NCBI RefSeq assembly: GCF_029962835.1 | Contig: NC_080589.1 | Span: 18,931,586 to 18,995,585 of the forward strand | Reading direction: 5' to 3' | Source of the DNA: Magnolia sinica | Lineage: Eukaryota > Streptophyta > Magnoliopsida > Magnoliales > Magnoliaceae | DNA length: 64,000 nt | Shown: positions 11,369 to 22,114 of the stretch, piece by piece | How positions within the stretch are numbered: the stretch's first letter is position 1 | Layout: the number at the start of each line of letters is the position of its first letter | Position numbers and translations under genes: made by a program | Notes under the pieces: generated by a model | Seen by the model: only the letters and a program-made list of their open reading frames with translations | Databases searched by the model: none | What the model was told of the DNA's origin: nothing

Positions 11369-12087
11369 TATAAGAACTCCACCATATAACGGGAGCACTC
11401 CGTGTGGTTCTTCATCCTTGGATAAATGTTATGAGTGCCAATGCGGTGAAGTATGCGGTATTCTGGGGTCAAGTTGGCCTCACTCAGGCCGGCTTCCCGC
11501 CTCCACTGGACAGCCTGCCCGCAAAGGAAGCGTGTCCGCTCGTCACGGGCCTGTCTCGTATCCAGGTTTCCTTCCTCGATCTGCACCTCTCCCTGTGGCA
11601 CACCCAGCACGTTGGCAATGTCCGCCACCCCGAACGAGAACCTCTTACTTCCCATCACGAGGTCAAAGCCTAAGGGCTTAAACTTGGGATTTCTGATCCG
11701 CACGTAAAAAGCTCTAGCCCGCCCTTCATTCGCTTGAGAGTCTCCATAAAATATCTGGCCCCAACCCCTTTCCATGAAACATCCGAGTAGGGCGATCTTA
11801 TCGAACAAGTGCTCCTCTATGGAGACTTCGTAGGCAACCCTGCGCACTAAAAAATTACCCACATCTTCCACGCGCGGTTGAGAAGCTTGCCTCGCAAGAG
11901 CCCCTTGAGAGTCATGCTTCCGCTTTGATCGACCTTCCGAGACTTGCTTCCCCTTTGCATCGGCCCTTTGCTTGCTTCGCCTCTCTCGGCTCGGTCCGGG
12001 CTCGGCGGGAGCGGGCCTCTTCTTACCCATGAGTGAAAAAATCACCGGAATGGAGAAGAGGGAGATAATGGTTGCCAAGCTAGCCAT
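11369..12087 (-). pseudogene. Gag-position ORF with PF20167-like (putative plant transposon protein) domain
   Basis: The element A part of a 278-residue frame. The first 20 residues are hydrophobic and a second Met at 12030 (MGKKRPAPAEPG) begins a basic, low-complexity N-terminus rich in Lys/Arg. After this comes a folded region with LGCFMERGW, ARAFYVRIR, RFSFGVADIANVLGVP and LTPEYRILHRIGTHNIYPR. This pattern resembles the 'putative plant transposon protein' family (PF20167), often found at the gag or ORF1 position of plant gypsy elements. At 11368 it runs into antisense LTR of B, so its last roughly 39 residues are not native. The real C-terminus and the link to the zinc knuckle at 3790 are deleted. 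Either Met could be the start. Confidence 0.65.
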
Positions 12088-13230
12088 TTCCTTGGCTATG
12101 GCGGATTTGGGATCGGGAGATGCGGGTGGATCGTTGACGAGGTAGTTGCGGTTAACCTAGAGGATTCGGAAAGAAGAAGTAAAGAAGATGGAACTAGGAT
12201 TTGGGAGTTGAAGAAGGGGAAAAATAGAAGGGTGGGGGTGAGTTTTTGAGAATAAACCTGAGAATAAGAAAGAGAGAGAAGAAAGGTGAAGAAGGAATGA
12301 GATGTGGGAAGAAGGAGAGGATATGGGAGTTGAAGGAGGGAAGAAGATGGGTTTTTCTTCTTGGATTTGGAGGATGGAAGATGGTGGAAGGGGAGATTTG
12401 GGTGCTAGGGCTCTTTAGAGGCCTTGGGAGAGGGTGTTAACTCGAACTTTGAGGGCCCAAGGGACTTAAATCCCATTTTTGAGGCTGGGCGGAGCCCACG
12501 CCGGTCGGGCGGGGTCCCGCGCACACGCTGGAAGGTCGGGCGGGCTGCTGCGCCGAGCGGACGGGGTCCCGCGCACCCTCTGGACGTCGGGCGGGGTGCT
12601 GCCCGCGCGGGCGGGGGGCTGCGCGCGGACGACAGGCGGGCGGGTGGGGTGCTACGCGCACGGGCGGGCGCTGGGCGCACGGGACAGGCGGGCGGGCGGG
12701 GTGCTGCGCACGCGGGAGGGCGCTGCGCGCGCTGGCGGGCAGGGTTGGCAGGGTCCGCTTGCTCGGCCCTTTCCCGGCCACCTGAAGGACCCCCGAATAA
12801 GTTTTATATATGGATTTGGGGTAGAATTAGTAGACCTACGCAATGGGCTTAGCGGCGTCGCACGATTCTTCTTGGTTTGGATCCAAAATTCGATCTTTCT
12901 ACCTCCTCTCCAGTTCCCGCAGTCACACGCTCGCCACTACCTAGTTGCCCTCGACTGGTCTGGAGTCAACACATTTGGCCCGATATTGGCTCCTTCGGAC
13001 CCGGGTAAAGGCTCTCTCAGTCCCAATGCGCGGCCCACGGTTTGTTTCTATCCCGCAGACTTGGCTAGCAGCACTACGTTGCGCTATCCTAGGTAGTAAG
13101 ACTGGTTCTCTATTTCCCATCAGAAAATGGGGAGGCTCCTAGGGTCTCGTAACTCCTATTGCGTAGTCTTTCAAGTCAGCAGATGCTTTAGCGGGTTCAT
13201 GATCCACGGCCCAATGAATTTCCCAACCAT
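12088..13230 (-). other. Untranslated leader of element A
   Basis: Between the primer site and the gag-position ORF. On the minus strand it has a unique 3' part (12790-13230), a very GC-rich repetitive block (12478-12755) and a pyrimidine-rich stretch (12170-12420). ORFs here are by-products of the GC-rich repeats. Confidence 0.6.
12478..12755. repeat. GC-rich degenerate minisatellite in leader of element A
   Basis: Phrases such as GGGCGGGGTGCTGCGC, GGGGTCCCGCGCAC and ACAGGCGGGCGGG recur with irregular spacing of about 40-60 bases. G+C is far above the surroundings and CpG dinucleotides are frequent, which is unusual for old methylated transposon DNA. Confidence 0.75.
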
Positions 13231-13243
13231 GCTCTGATACCAA
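13231..13243 (-). promoter_or_regulatory. Primer binding site of element A (initiator Met tRNA)
   Basis: The plus strand reads GCTCTGATACCAA, so the minus strand has TTGGTATCAGAGC two bases after the LTR end CAGGGTGTTACA. Confidence 0.9.
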
Positions 13244-13245
13244 CT

Positions 13246-16200
13246 TGTAACACCCTGGAAATCGGGGGTCGCGCATCCACTCGACTCCCGAGTTCCCGAG
13301 AGTCACCATTACCAGATGATCATAAATGTGCTTTTAATCTGTTTGAGTTGCGCAGTCTGAAGTTCCCTGAACATGAAAACATGAACGCACAAGTCTGCTG
13401 AAATGAAGAGGCCTCACATATAAATATACAAGTCCAAAAATAAATGAAAAAGGGGCGCGCATGGCGTTGCCCAGCCAAAATAACAAAAGAATATGAGGTC
13501 CAAAAGAATGGGACAGAACCCGAGACCCAGCCATCCAATCCCGCCTCTCAACCAGGCGGCGAACCCTCCATCAGCTGGAAGTAGGACAGCTCCAGCTCCT
13601 CGTCCAGGCTCACCTCGCTAGGCTCCTCCAGTCCTGGGTCACTTGCATCTATCAAAGGGTCTGGTTGGTGTTTTAGAACAACGTCCCAGAGTGGGAGTGA
13701 GTGATCAACTCAGTGGGTGCTATTAGCCATAAGTTATAACAAGCATCGATTGTAATAGGAATTTAATGAAAAACGATCAATCATCAGCATCTATCTAGTC
13801 TTGTTAATGCGCATGAATGCAGGATGACATGATGTATGCCCTTGCCCAACACTCCCTCGTGCGACGCCATCTAACGATCCCCAATGCCAACACTCCCTCA
13901 GTGCGACCTCGACTGCCGAGTCGCTAACCTAGCTAATGCGATGCGATGCGGTCGTGTTAGCCGGGTGATTAGTTAGGTTCATTCATCCAGCAGATTTGGG
14001 AATCTGGAACACCCCATCTGATCAATGCCCTAAGCTGGTTGCGAGGCCAGGACCCCCCAATGCGTGAAGCCGAGGCCCCGCAGTCCGTGATCCCGTCGGG
14101 TTCCTCATCCCCGACTTCCAGCACATGAGGAGTGCCATGAGAAAGGGGATCGCTCGCGGTCACTATGGGGAGGCGCGGTACCCCAGCGTAGGCCGACATC
14201 TCGAACACAGTGTCCCATTCCACCATGCTCGGCTCATGAGACTGTGGGCCGAATTCAAGTGGTTTGTCGTTGGGCTGCAATGGTTGTGGGGAGTCCCAGG
14301 TTCCATACAAATGTGAGCAAACAGGGTTAACAATCATGGTTGGCCAGACAGTAGGCTAGACCGCATGAGTCCAGGCAATCGTGTGGCGGAAACGACATCG
14401 GGTGCAAGCAACCCACGTAGTCTAACTACAGCCGCCCACACATGCCCACCCAAATCCGAGAGTATAGCCTCAAGGCGGTCCTACCGACGAGACCACCTTA
14501 GTTTTCCTTGTTTCCCTGGCCAACCGCAAGGTATGAACGGTGGACCGCAACATGTCAACGGACAGGAGTATCAGCATGCAAGATTATCATGTTCTCCTAC
14601 CTCAATCATATAGTCCAGATTCTCCAAGTAAGCCAACTAACAATTTATGAGCAATGGTGCATGTGTGTTGGGTGTGTTGGTGGGAAGTTGCTCACTTCCT
14701 ATAACTCATGGGAATAAATTTCACATGTGGTAAATGGGGCATGCATACAATAGGACATCAATCTTATGAGCAATCCATCAAGTCATCAACAAGCAGTCAT
14801 CAAAGTTCAACAAGTCATGTGAGAAACACGAATAGCATCACGTGAGGAAATCGAACAAGTCACACAATTTCATACCATTACAATAGGCATACATCCCTAG
14901 GTTTTCGCTACACACTTTAAATGCACATCCCATCAATCAAAATCATTAAACTCATATTATAATTGGTGCTAGGCCACCTAGGAGTAATAGTCCGCACCTA
15001 TGGCTCGATGGAGGCTCGGAAAACACCCTAGGAGTGAGGGTTTTTGGGTAGAACGGTCGGAATCCCTAAATCAAGCTATTTCATGTTAGAGTTCCAACCA
15101 AAATCCATAATACTACTTGAACTTCAAGAAGGATGGGGGAAAAACTCACCTAAGCAACCCACGGATGCTAGTTGAGGCTAAGGAAAGGAGTTTCCTCCTT
15201 GTAAGAGTGGTAAAGAGGTGGAAGGGTTGGCTTTCTTGGGACCCACCTTGATCTAAGGTCCACCTTGGATCTCCTCCTCCTCTCTCTCTCTTCTTCTTTA
15301 CTCTCCTTTACTCTCTTTCACTCTTGGTAGTTGTAGCAAATGGGAGAGGGGGGGGGGGGTGGTTATGAGGGATAGGGTTTTATTCCCTAGACTTGGGCCC
15401 TTTGGCCCCAAGTTTCCTTATATTCCCAAAATAGCCTACAAGGGACACATTCGGGGTTGGCGTGGCCCTAATGCTCCTTCGGTTACCATATTCGGTGGGT
15501 AGGTGCCTTATGGTCCGTCTAGGGCCCGTGTAAAATTTGGGAATGAACAGATAGACGAAAGTGGGGTTTGAGTCAAAGGCTTTGATCTTAAAACGGCCCT
15601 GTGGGGTCCATTTTAGTGATTTGAGTAATTCTGGTGGTCCTCAGGCTATGAAGTCTTTAGGATGGGTGATCCATGGCCCGATGAAGGGCCACGCAAACTT
15701 TGGGGACAATCGGACCAGGGGTTTGACCGCACGGGTCCGATTTGTGATCGACGGTGACCGGCCCACGATCGGGTCCTAGAGTTGGTGGGCAAGTGTAGAA
15801 AAATCCACTTGACCACCCTGATAAATATGGAAGAGATCCGATGGTCGGATAACCTGGAATCTTGATTCTATTTGCAAGCGCCAAATTTGGTCCTGGCATG
15901 GGTGAGGTGCATTTAGTCAGTGCCAGATCCCACTTCTAGGTGTCTGCTAGGTCCGCGGTCCGCGATGGACCTCAAGCCCAGTGAGCTCTATGATCCCCTA
16001 AATTTCTAGACCTTTCTGACCTTCCGGCGTCGCGGTACAGCCCGGACGGACTGTAGCTCATTGTAAATGGTCATCCGGCTTGGCGGCCCATACTTGGTCT
16101 TGCCATGGCCTGTCCGGTACAGGGAAATGGGCTAATCCTAGTTTAATTAGCCCATGGCATCCCTGCCACGAATGTTTCCAACGTTCGGTCCTGCGATAAA

Positions 16201-16250
16201 ATCCTACGTGGACGCCTCAGGACACTGTACCGATTGGACGAGATATTACA
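13246..16250 (-). repeat. 5' LTR of element A (3005 bases)
   Basis: On the minus strand it starts TGTAATATCTCGTCC and ends CCAGGGTGTTACA. It abuts the primer site at one end and Sirevirus C1 RT at the other. A run of about 13 G lies near 15350, a TC-rich tract at 15280-15330, and an ATATAAGG box on the minus strand near 15420. Parts (13550-14100) align with the diverged LTR at 25327-26190, for example CCTACTTCCAGCT and GTTGATCACTCACTCCCA. No gene inside. Confidence 0.9.
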
Positions 16251-16765
16251 TCTGGGAACAAGATACCAAACATCATTTCTCACAAATTGGTTAAGCTCTT
16301 CTTGCATCGCAACAATCTAGTTTTTGTCAATAAGAGCTTCTTTTACATTTGCCGGTTCAATCTGGGATGTAAAACATACATAATTACATAGTCTTCTAGT
16401 TGTCTACGAGTGCGTACACCAGTGAGAGGGTTTCCAAGAATCTGAGTGGTTGGATAATCTTTAACAGTCCTCAGTTCAGAGTCAGTTTGATTTGATGAAG
16501 TACCTGGTTTGTCAATTAAAAGAACTTCATCACTATCTGAACTTGGGGCAGGTGTATTCAAGTGATCGTCTATGACCACATTAATAGATTCTTGAATAAC
16601 ACCAGTCCTTTTGTTCAGTACACGATATGCGCGACTGTTTAAAGAATATCCTAAAAAGATCCCTTCATCACTTTTAGTGTCAAACTTTTCCAGATTTTCA
16701 CGGTCACGTAAAATATAGCACTTGCTGCAAAAAACTCGAAAGTATTTGACAGTACCATAGTTCAT
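16251..16765 (-). pseudogene. Integrase C-terminus / RT start of Sirevirus C1
   Basis: Encodes EGIFLGYSLNSRAYRVLNKR and PLTGVRTRRQLED, the region linking integrase to RT in copia polyproteins, and then (to 16251) the first RT residues ending VWYLVPR, where element A begins. Frames shift near 16345-16380. No RT catalytic box is left. Confidence 0.85.
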
Positions 16766-16925
16766 AAGCAGATTTATTATTTGACTTACTTGTATAAACT
16801 CAGTTGATAGTATAACATGCAGTATTTACGGCTTCAGCTCAAAGATTTTTAGGGAGCTTCATACTATTTAACATTACATTAGTCATTTCTTGAAGCACTC
16901 TATTTTTTCTTTCAACAATACCATT

Positions 16926-18107
16926 TTATTGTGGTGTTTTAGGTGCAGAGAATTCATGTAGTATTCCCTGATCGCAACAAAATTTTTCAAAATTGCTATT
17001 CTCGAACTCATATCCATGATCACCACGGATCTTACTGACTTGAGACCCTTTTTTAGTTTGGATCCATTTGATAATCCTTTTTACTTCATCAAGGGTTTCT
17101 GATTTATTCCTTAGGAAAGCTACCCAAGTGAATCTGGTAAAATCATCCACGATTACCAATATGTATTTTTTGCTACCTCGACTCTCCGTCCTAGTTGGTC
17201 TTACAAGATCCATGTGGAGAAGTTTGAGAGGTTTAGATGTGGCATTAGAGTCCACCTTTTTGTGAGCACTCCTAGTTTGTTTGCCAATCTGGCATTCGCC
17301 ACATATTTTGTTTACTTTTTGTAATTTAGGTAGACCTCTTATTAGTTCTATTTTACTTAATCTATAGAGATTGCGGTAATGTACATGTCCAAGGCGTTTA
17401 TGCCATAACTTGGTCTCATCGGTATGGATCATGTAACACAGTTGATTAGATGAGCTAGAATCACTTACGATGTAGCAGTTTTCAGACGTTCTACGACCAG
17501 TTAATATTACTAAACCATTTTTGTTTAAAATTTCACACCCTAAGTTAGAAAATTTAACAGTGTGATTTTTATCACATATTTGAGAAATGCTTAACAAGTT
17601 ATGTTTTAACCCTTCTACGTACAAAACATCCTCAAATAAGGGGAGGTTAGAAAGTTGAACCGTACCTTGGCCAATAATCCTGCAGTTGCTACCATCACCG
17701 AATGTGACTGAACCATCAGCCATGTCTTTGAGATCGGTAAATAGACCTTTATCACCAGTCATATGCCTTGAACATCCACTATCTAAGTACCACTTTGAAT
17801 GGCTTAAAGCTTTGAAAGCCATGTGAGCAACCAAGCAAGTAACCTTAGGAACCCATTTCATAACTGTTTTGGGTTTAGGAGTATAGTTGGTCTTTTTGTA
17901 TTTATAATTGTTGTAGGAATGTCCCACTGAATTAGATTTTAAGAGCTCCTTAAGCAAATCAACTATCTTTTCAGCCAAAGGGTTTTTATTCTGATTTTTA
18001 TAGTTGATATAATTACTTTTAGGTTTGAAAGATTGAAAAGTTTTAACATTTTTAAAAAACTTTTGATTTGAACTATTTCCTTTTGAGTTTGAAGATTCTT
18101 CTTTCAC
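16926..18107 (-). pseudogene. Protease and integrase of Sirevirus C1
   Basis: A 393-residue frame. The copia protease active site reads WYLDSGCSRHMTGD. The pre-integrase zinc finger follows (LWHKRLGHVHYRNL then CGECQIGKQ). The integrase core shows D in LHMDLVRP and the second D in KIRGDHGYEF, but the frame stops (Gln to stop) just before the catalytic Glu, which can still be read beyond the stop as GIVERKNR. It belongs to the Gag-Pol polyprotein and is not an independent gene. Confidence 0.92.
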
Positions 18108-18131
18108 AAACTTAGGAAAAATATTCTTCTG

Positions 18132-18575
18132 TTAAGGAAGAACACTTTTATCGTAGCCCAAACCAGATCGGTCGCCACATTTTCTTGATCCAGACAAAAG
18201 TTTTTCTAACTTTGGATCACCTTGGGCATATATCCATGCATCCTTTAAACTCAAAAGAGAAGATACTTTAAGTTTAAGTTTTTCATTTTTAGATTTTAAG
18301 TTTTCAATCAGGGAAGTTTTGAACTCTAAATTACATTTTGATTTTTCAAAACAATCTGAAATATGGGATTTTTCTAAAACAAGTGATTCAAAATTTTCTT
18401 TAAGTTTTAAAAACTTTTCTTTTTGAAGTTTTAGTTTTACAGCAATTTTACAACTTTCCTTGTATAGGGCATTATAAGCATCTTGAAGATCTTCTTCATA
18501 TTCATGATTACTATTCAGATTTTCTTCACTAGTAGAATCATCATGATCTGAAAAAGTGAACTTGGCTAGAGTCAT
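18132..18575 (-). pseudogene. Gag C-terminal coiled coil of Sirevirus C1
   Basis: A 147-residue lysine/glutamate/leucine-rich frame (MTLAKFTFSDHDD...) predicted by eye to form a long coiled coil, as in the extended gag of the SIRE lineage. Homology to C2 gag (20650-21000) stops at 18576, so the Met here is the internal Met of gag and not a start. Confidence 0.8.
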
Positions 18576-18576
18576 A

Positions 18577-19153
18577 CCACTAGCCTAACCTTGTTTCTAA
18601 TTATATTGCCAAGTTCGTCAGACTTATTTTTGAAAATCCATTTAGTTCCAATGATGTGTTTATCTTTAGGTCTAGATACAAGATACCAAACATCATTTCT
18701 CACAAATTGATTAAGTTCTTCTTGCATCACAACAATCCAATTTTCATTAGCAAGAGCTTCTTTTACGTTAGATGGTTCTATCTGGGATGTAAAACATATG
18801 TAATTACATATATCCTCAAGTTGTCTACGGGTACGAACACCAGTGAGAGGGTTTCCCAGAATCTGTGTGGTTGGATGATCTTTAACAGTCCTTAGTTCAA
18901 AATCAGTCTGATTAGATGAAATATCAGATTTATCAATTAATAGTACTTCATCATTATCTGAATTTGAGACTGGTGTGTTTAAGTGATCATCAATGACCAC
19001 ATTGATGGAATCTTGAATCGCACCGGTCCTTTTGTTCAGAACCCTATAAGCTCGACTGTTTAAAGAATATCCTAGAAAGATCCCTTCATCACTCTTCGTA
19101 TCAAACTTTCCCAGATTTTCATGATCTCGTAAAATATAGCACTTGCTACCCAA
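18577..19153 (-). pseudogene. Integrase C-terminus / RT start of Sirevirus C2
   Basis: Encodes EGIFLGYSLNSRAYRVLNKR, PLTGVRTRRQLED and the RT N-terminus WIVVMQEELNQF, NDVWYLVSRPKDKHIIGTKW, ending NKVRLVV. The next expected residues of RT are missing because the sequence switches to C1 gag at 18576. Confidence 0.88.
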
Positions 19154-19189
19154 AACTTGAAAGTATTTGACAGTAGGCTTTTTATCGAA

Positions 19190-19690
19190 CTACATTTCAT
19201 AAGCCGTTTTATTATTACCTTTACTAGTGTAAACCCAATTAATAATATAGCAAGCTGTATTGACTGCTTTAGCCCAAAGATTCTTAGAGAGCTTCATACT
19301 ATTTAACATGACAATAGCCATTTCTTGAAGCACTCTATTTTTCCTTTCAACTATACTATTTTGTTGTGGAGTTTTGGGCGATGAGAATTCATGTAATATT
19401 CCCTGGTTGCTACATAACTTCTCAAAACCGCTATTCTCAAATTCAGATTCATGATCACTTCGAATCTTACTGACTTGAGAACCTTTTTCAGTTTGAATCC
19501 TTTTGAGAACCTTTTTTACTTCCTCAAGGGTTTCTGATTTGTCCCTTAAGAAGACAACCCATGTATATCTGGTAAAGTCATCTACTATTACCAAAATATA
19601 TCTTTTGCCACCTCGACTTTCCGTCCTGATAGGTCCTACTAGATCCATATGGAGAAGCTCGAGTAGTCTTGATGTGGTATTGGAATTCAC
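19190..19690 (-). pseudogene. Integrase core of Sirevirus C2
   Basis: Complete DDE core: D in LLHMDLVGP, D in KIRSDHESEF and E in NSIVERKNRVLQ, followed by NLWAKAVNTACYIINW. It is separated from the zinc finger by a stop (at about 19756) and from the RT link by a stop after TAYEM. Confidence 0.9.
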
Positions 19691-19753
19691 CTTTTTGTGT
19701 GAGTTCCTTGTTTGTTTGCCAATCTGGCATTCACCACATATTTTATCTAATTT

Positions 19754-20587
19754 TTATAGTTTGGGTAGACCTCTTATAAGTTTCCATTTGCACAATCTAT
19801 ATAGATTTCGGTAGTGTACATGTTCAAGACGTTTGTGCCATAAGTCAGTCTCGTCTGTATGGACCATGTAAAACGATTGATTAGATGAGCTGGATTCGCT
19901 AATAATATAGCAGTTTTTAGACGTTCTACGTCCAGTTAGTATTACTGAACCCTTGTTGTTTAGAATCTCACAGCTTTGATTAGAAAACCGTACACTATGG
20001 TTATTGTCGCATATTTGAGATATGCTAAGCAAGTTATGTTTTAAACCTTCAACATATAAAACATTTTTAAACAAAGGAAGGTTATAGAGTTGAACAGTAC
20101 CTTAGCCCATAATCTTGCAGTTGCTGCCATCACCAAATGTGACTGAACCATCAGTCATGTCTTTGAGATCGGTGAATAAACCTTTATCACCAGTCATATG
20201 CCTTGAGCATCCACTGTCTAGGTACCACTTTGAATGGCTTATTGCTTTGAAAGCGGTGTGAGCAACCAAGCAGGCAACTTTAGGAACCCATTTCAGAACT
20301 GTTTTGGGTTTAGGAGTATAGTTGGTCTTATTCTGACTAATGTTGTAAGAAAGACCTACTAAGTTAGATTTTAAGAGCTCTTTGAGTAAATCTACTGTCT
20401 TTTCAGCAAGAAGGTTTCGGTTCTGATTTTTAAAGTTGTCATGGCTGCTTTTAGGTTTTTGAAAAGTTTTTGTATTTTTAGAAACACTTTGATAAGTACT
20501 TTTCCCTTTTGAGTTTAAGGACTCTCCTTTCACAAACTTGGGAGGAGTATACTTTTGATTAGGAGTTGTATTCTTATCATAGCCCAA
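19754..20587 (-). pseudogene. Protease and pre-integrase zinc finger of Sirevirus C2
   Basis: Two frames in the same register (20102-20587 and 19754-20074). They hold the protease site WYLDSGCSRHMTGD, then KIMG followed by a TAG/TAA-type nonsense codon, then VLYVEGLKHNLLSISQICD and the zinc finger LWHKRLEHVHYRNL. The stop between them replaces the Gln seen in C1 (GQGTVQL). Confidence 0.88.
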
Positions 20588-20788
20588 TCCGGATTGATCG
20601 CCACTTTTTCTTGATCCGGATAATAGTTTTTCTAACTTTGGATCTCCTTCGGCATACCTTCATGTATCCTTTAAACTCAGAAGAGAAGATACTTCATTTT
20701 TAAGTATCTCATTTTCAGATTTCAGATTTTCAATCAGCGAGGTTTTGAATACTAAATCGCATTTTAATTTTTCAAAACAATCTGAAAT

Positions 20789-22030
20789 TTAGAATTTTTC
20801 TAAAACAAGTGATTCAAAACATTCTTTGAGTTTAAAAAACTTTTCTTTTTGAAGTTTAAGTTTGACAGCAATTTTATAACTTTCCTTGTATAGGGCATTG
20901 TAAGCATCTTGAAGATCATCTTCATTTTCATAATCACTATTCAGATTTTCTTCACTAGTCGAATCATCATGATTTGAAAAGGTGAATTTAGCTAGAGTCA
21001 TAAGGGCTTTAACTTCACTGCCCGACTCAGTTTCAGAATCTTCTGATTCAGAAGAAGCTTCAGAATCAGATGATTCATCCCAAGTAGCCAACATTCCCTT
21101 TCTTTTTGTTTTGTCCTTTTTAAGACATTTGTTTGCTAAGTGCCCATACTCTTGGCAGTTGTAACATTGACTATCTTTCAAAGACTTCCAACTTTTAGAT
21201 CTAGGTTTAGATCTTTTCTTATCATTTGATTTTTTAAAATCTACCATTTTCTTGCTTTTGAAAATCTTGTAGAATTTCTTCGCTAAAAGAGCCATATCAT
21301 CTTCAGAATTTTCTAAATCCGAGTTTTCTTGAGAAATATCTTTAGAAGATTTGAGAGCAATAGATTTACTTTTAGGAGCTTTAAAGTTTAACCCATAGGT
21401 TTGTAAAGAATCAACTAGTTCTTCTACCCTCATATTATCCGTATCACGAAGTTCCTGGATTGCGGTTACCTTAGAGTTGAACCGTTCAGGAAGTGAGCGT
21501 AGTATCTTTGTACACACTTTACTTTTTGGGATTTTATCGCCAAGACCCCACATTGAGTTTACAATGTCATTTAATCTTGTGTAAAAGTTCTTAAACATTT
21601 CATTTTCCTCCATATGAATTTCTTCAAATTTAGTTGTGAGGAGTTGGACTTTAGATTTTTTGACAATTGTAGTACCCTCATGTGCCATTTCCAATATATC
21701 CCAGGCTTGCTTTACAGTATCATAGGATATGATTCTTTTAAACTCATCCAGTGATAGTGTGCAAGTGATTGCATTTAGTGCTTTTGCATTGGCACTACTT
21801 TCATTTTTCTGAAGGGTGGTCCATGAGAAATATGGTGTTACTTTCATTGATTTTGAACCATCAATACCAGTCACTTCAGTGGTAGGTGGGTTCCATTCAG
21901 TCACTGTGGCTTGCCACACACTCTCATCCATTGATTTGAGGAAGATCCTCATCCTGGCTTTCCAATAGGCATAATTGGAGCCATCAAAGGGTGGAGGCCT
22001 AGTGACTGATGGGCTATCAAAATTTGACAT
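20789..22030 (-). pseudogene. Gag of Sirevirus C2
   Basis: A 413-residue frame. It begins MSNFDSPSVTRPPPFDGSNY, the usual copia gag start, followed by a UBN2-type capsid region (YWKARMRIFL, CTLSLDEFKRI, QLLTTKFEEIHM, ILRSLPERF). The CCHC knuckle CYNCQEYGHLANKC comes near residue 290, and then an acidic Ser/Glu region and a coiled coil. The frame stops at LEKF where C1 continues (SHISDCFEKS), so a nonsense codon has cut it; the remainder continues to 20588. The start is well supported: it lies about 70 bases after the primer site. Confidence 0.92.
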
Positions 22031-22100
22031 CTTATATATAGCTTAAATCATTAGCTCAGGAATTAAATCCAAATAAAAAGCAATAAGAGCGAGCTATTAG

Positions 22101-22113
22101 ACTCTGATACCAC
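22101..22113 (-). promoter_or_regulatory. Primer binding site of Sirevirus C2
   Basis: The minus strand reads GTGGTATCAGAGT, one base from the LTR end. It is complementary to initiator Met tRNA. Confidence 0.88.
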
Positions 22114-22114
22114 T

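Larger units (their letters stand above)
1..16250 (-). mobile_element. Ty3/gypsy chromovirus A (Tekay/Del-like), interrupted by element B
   Basis: A minus-strand LTR retrotransposon. The first 94 bases of the window match 16157-16250 with about four substitutions, so they are the start of the 3' LTR and the start of the 5' LTR of one element. Between them, read on the minus strand, lie a primer site, a gag-position ORF, zinc knuckle, aspartic protease, RT, RNase H, integrase and a chromodomain. That order, with RNase H before integrase and a C-terminal chromodomain, is the chromovirus order; the wording of the integrase C-terminus and chromodomain is Tekay/Del-like. Element B (3791-11368) is nested inside and part of gag is gone. 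Two nonsense codons and a frameshift make it non-functional. Its 5' LTR joins Sirevirus C1 RT at 16250/16251, so A inserted into C1. The rest of the 3' LTR lies outside the window. Confidence 0.9.
16251..18576 (-). mobile_element. Sirevirus (Ty1/copia) fragment C1
   Basis: Minus-strand fragment from the gag C-terminus through protease, integrase and the first residues of RT, where it is cut by the 5' LTR of element A. It is similar to, but clearly diverged from, the matching part of C2 (about 88% identity by eye over 130 bases near 16258/18679). It joins C2 directly at 18576/18577. Confidence 0.85.

Noticed and set aside
12424-13096. Overlapping ORFs of 91-205 codons rich in Arg, Ala, Gly, Pro on both strands
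   Set aside because: Produced by the GC-rich repeats, where stop codons are rare in all frames.
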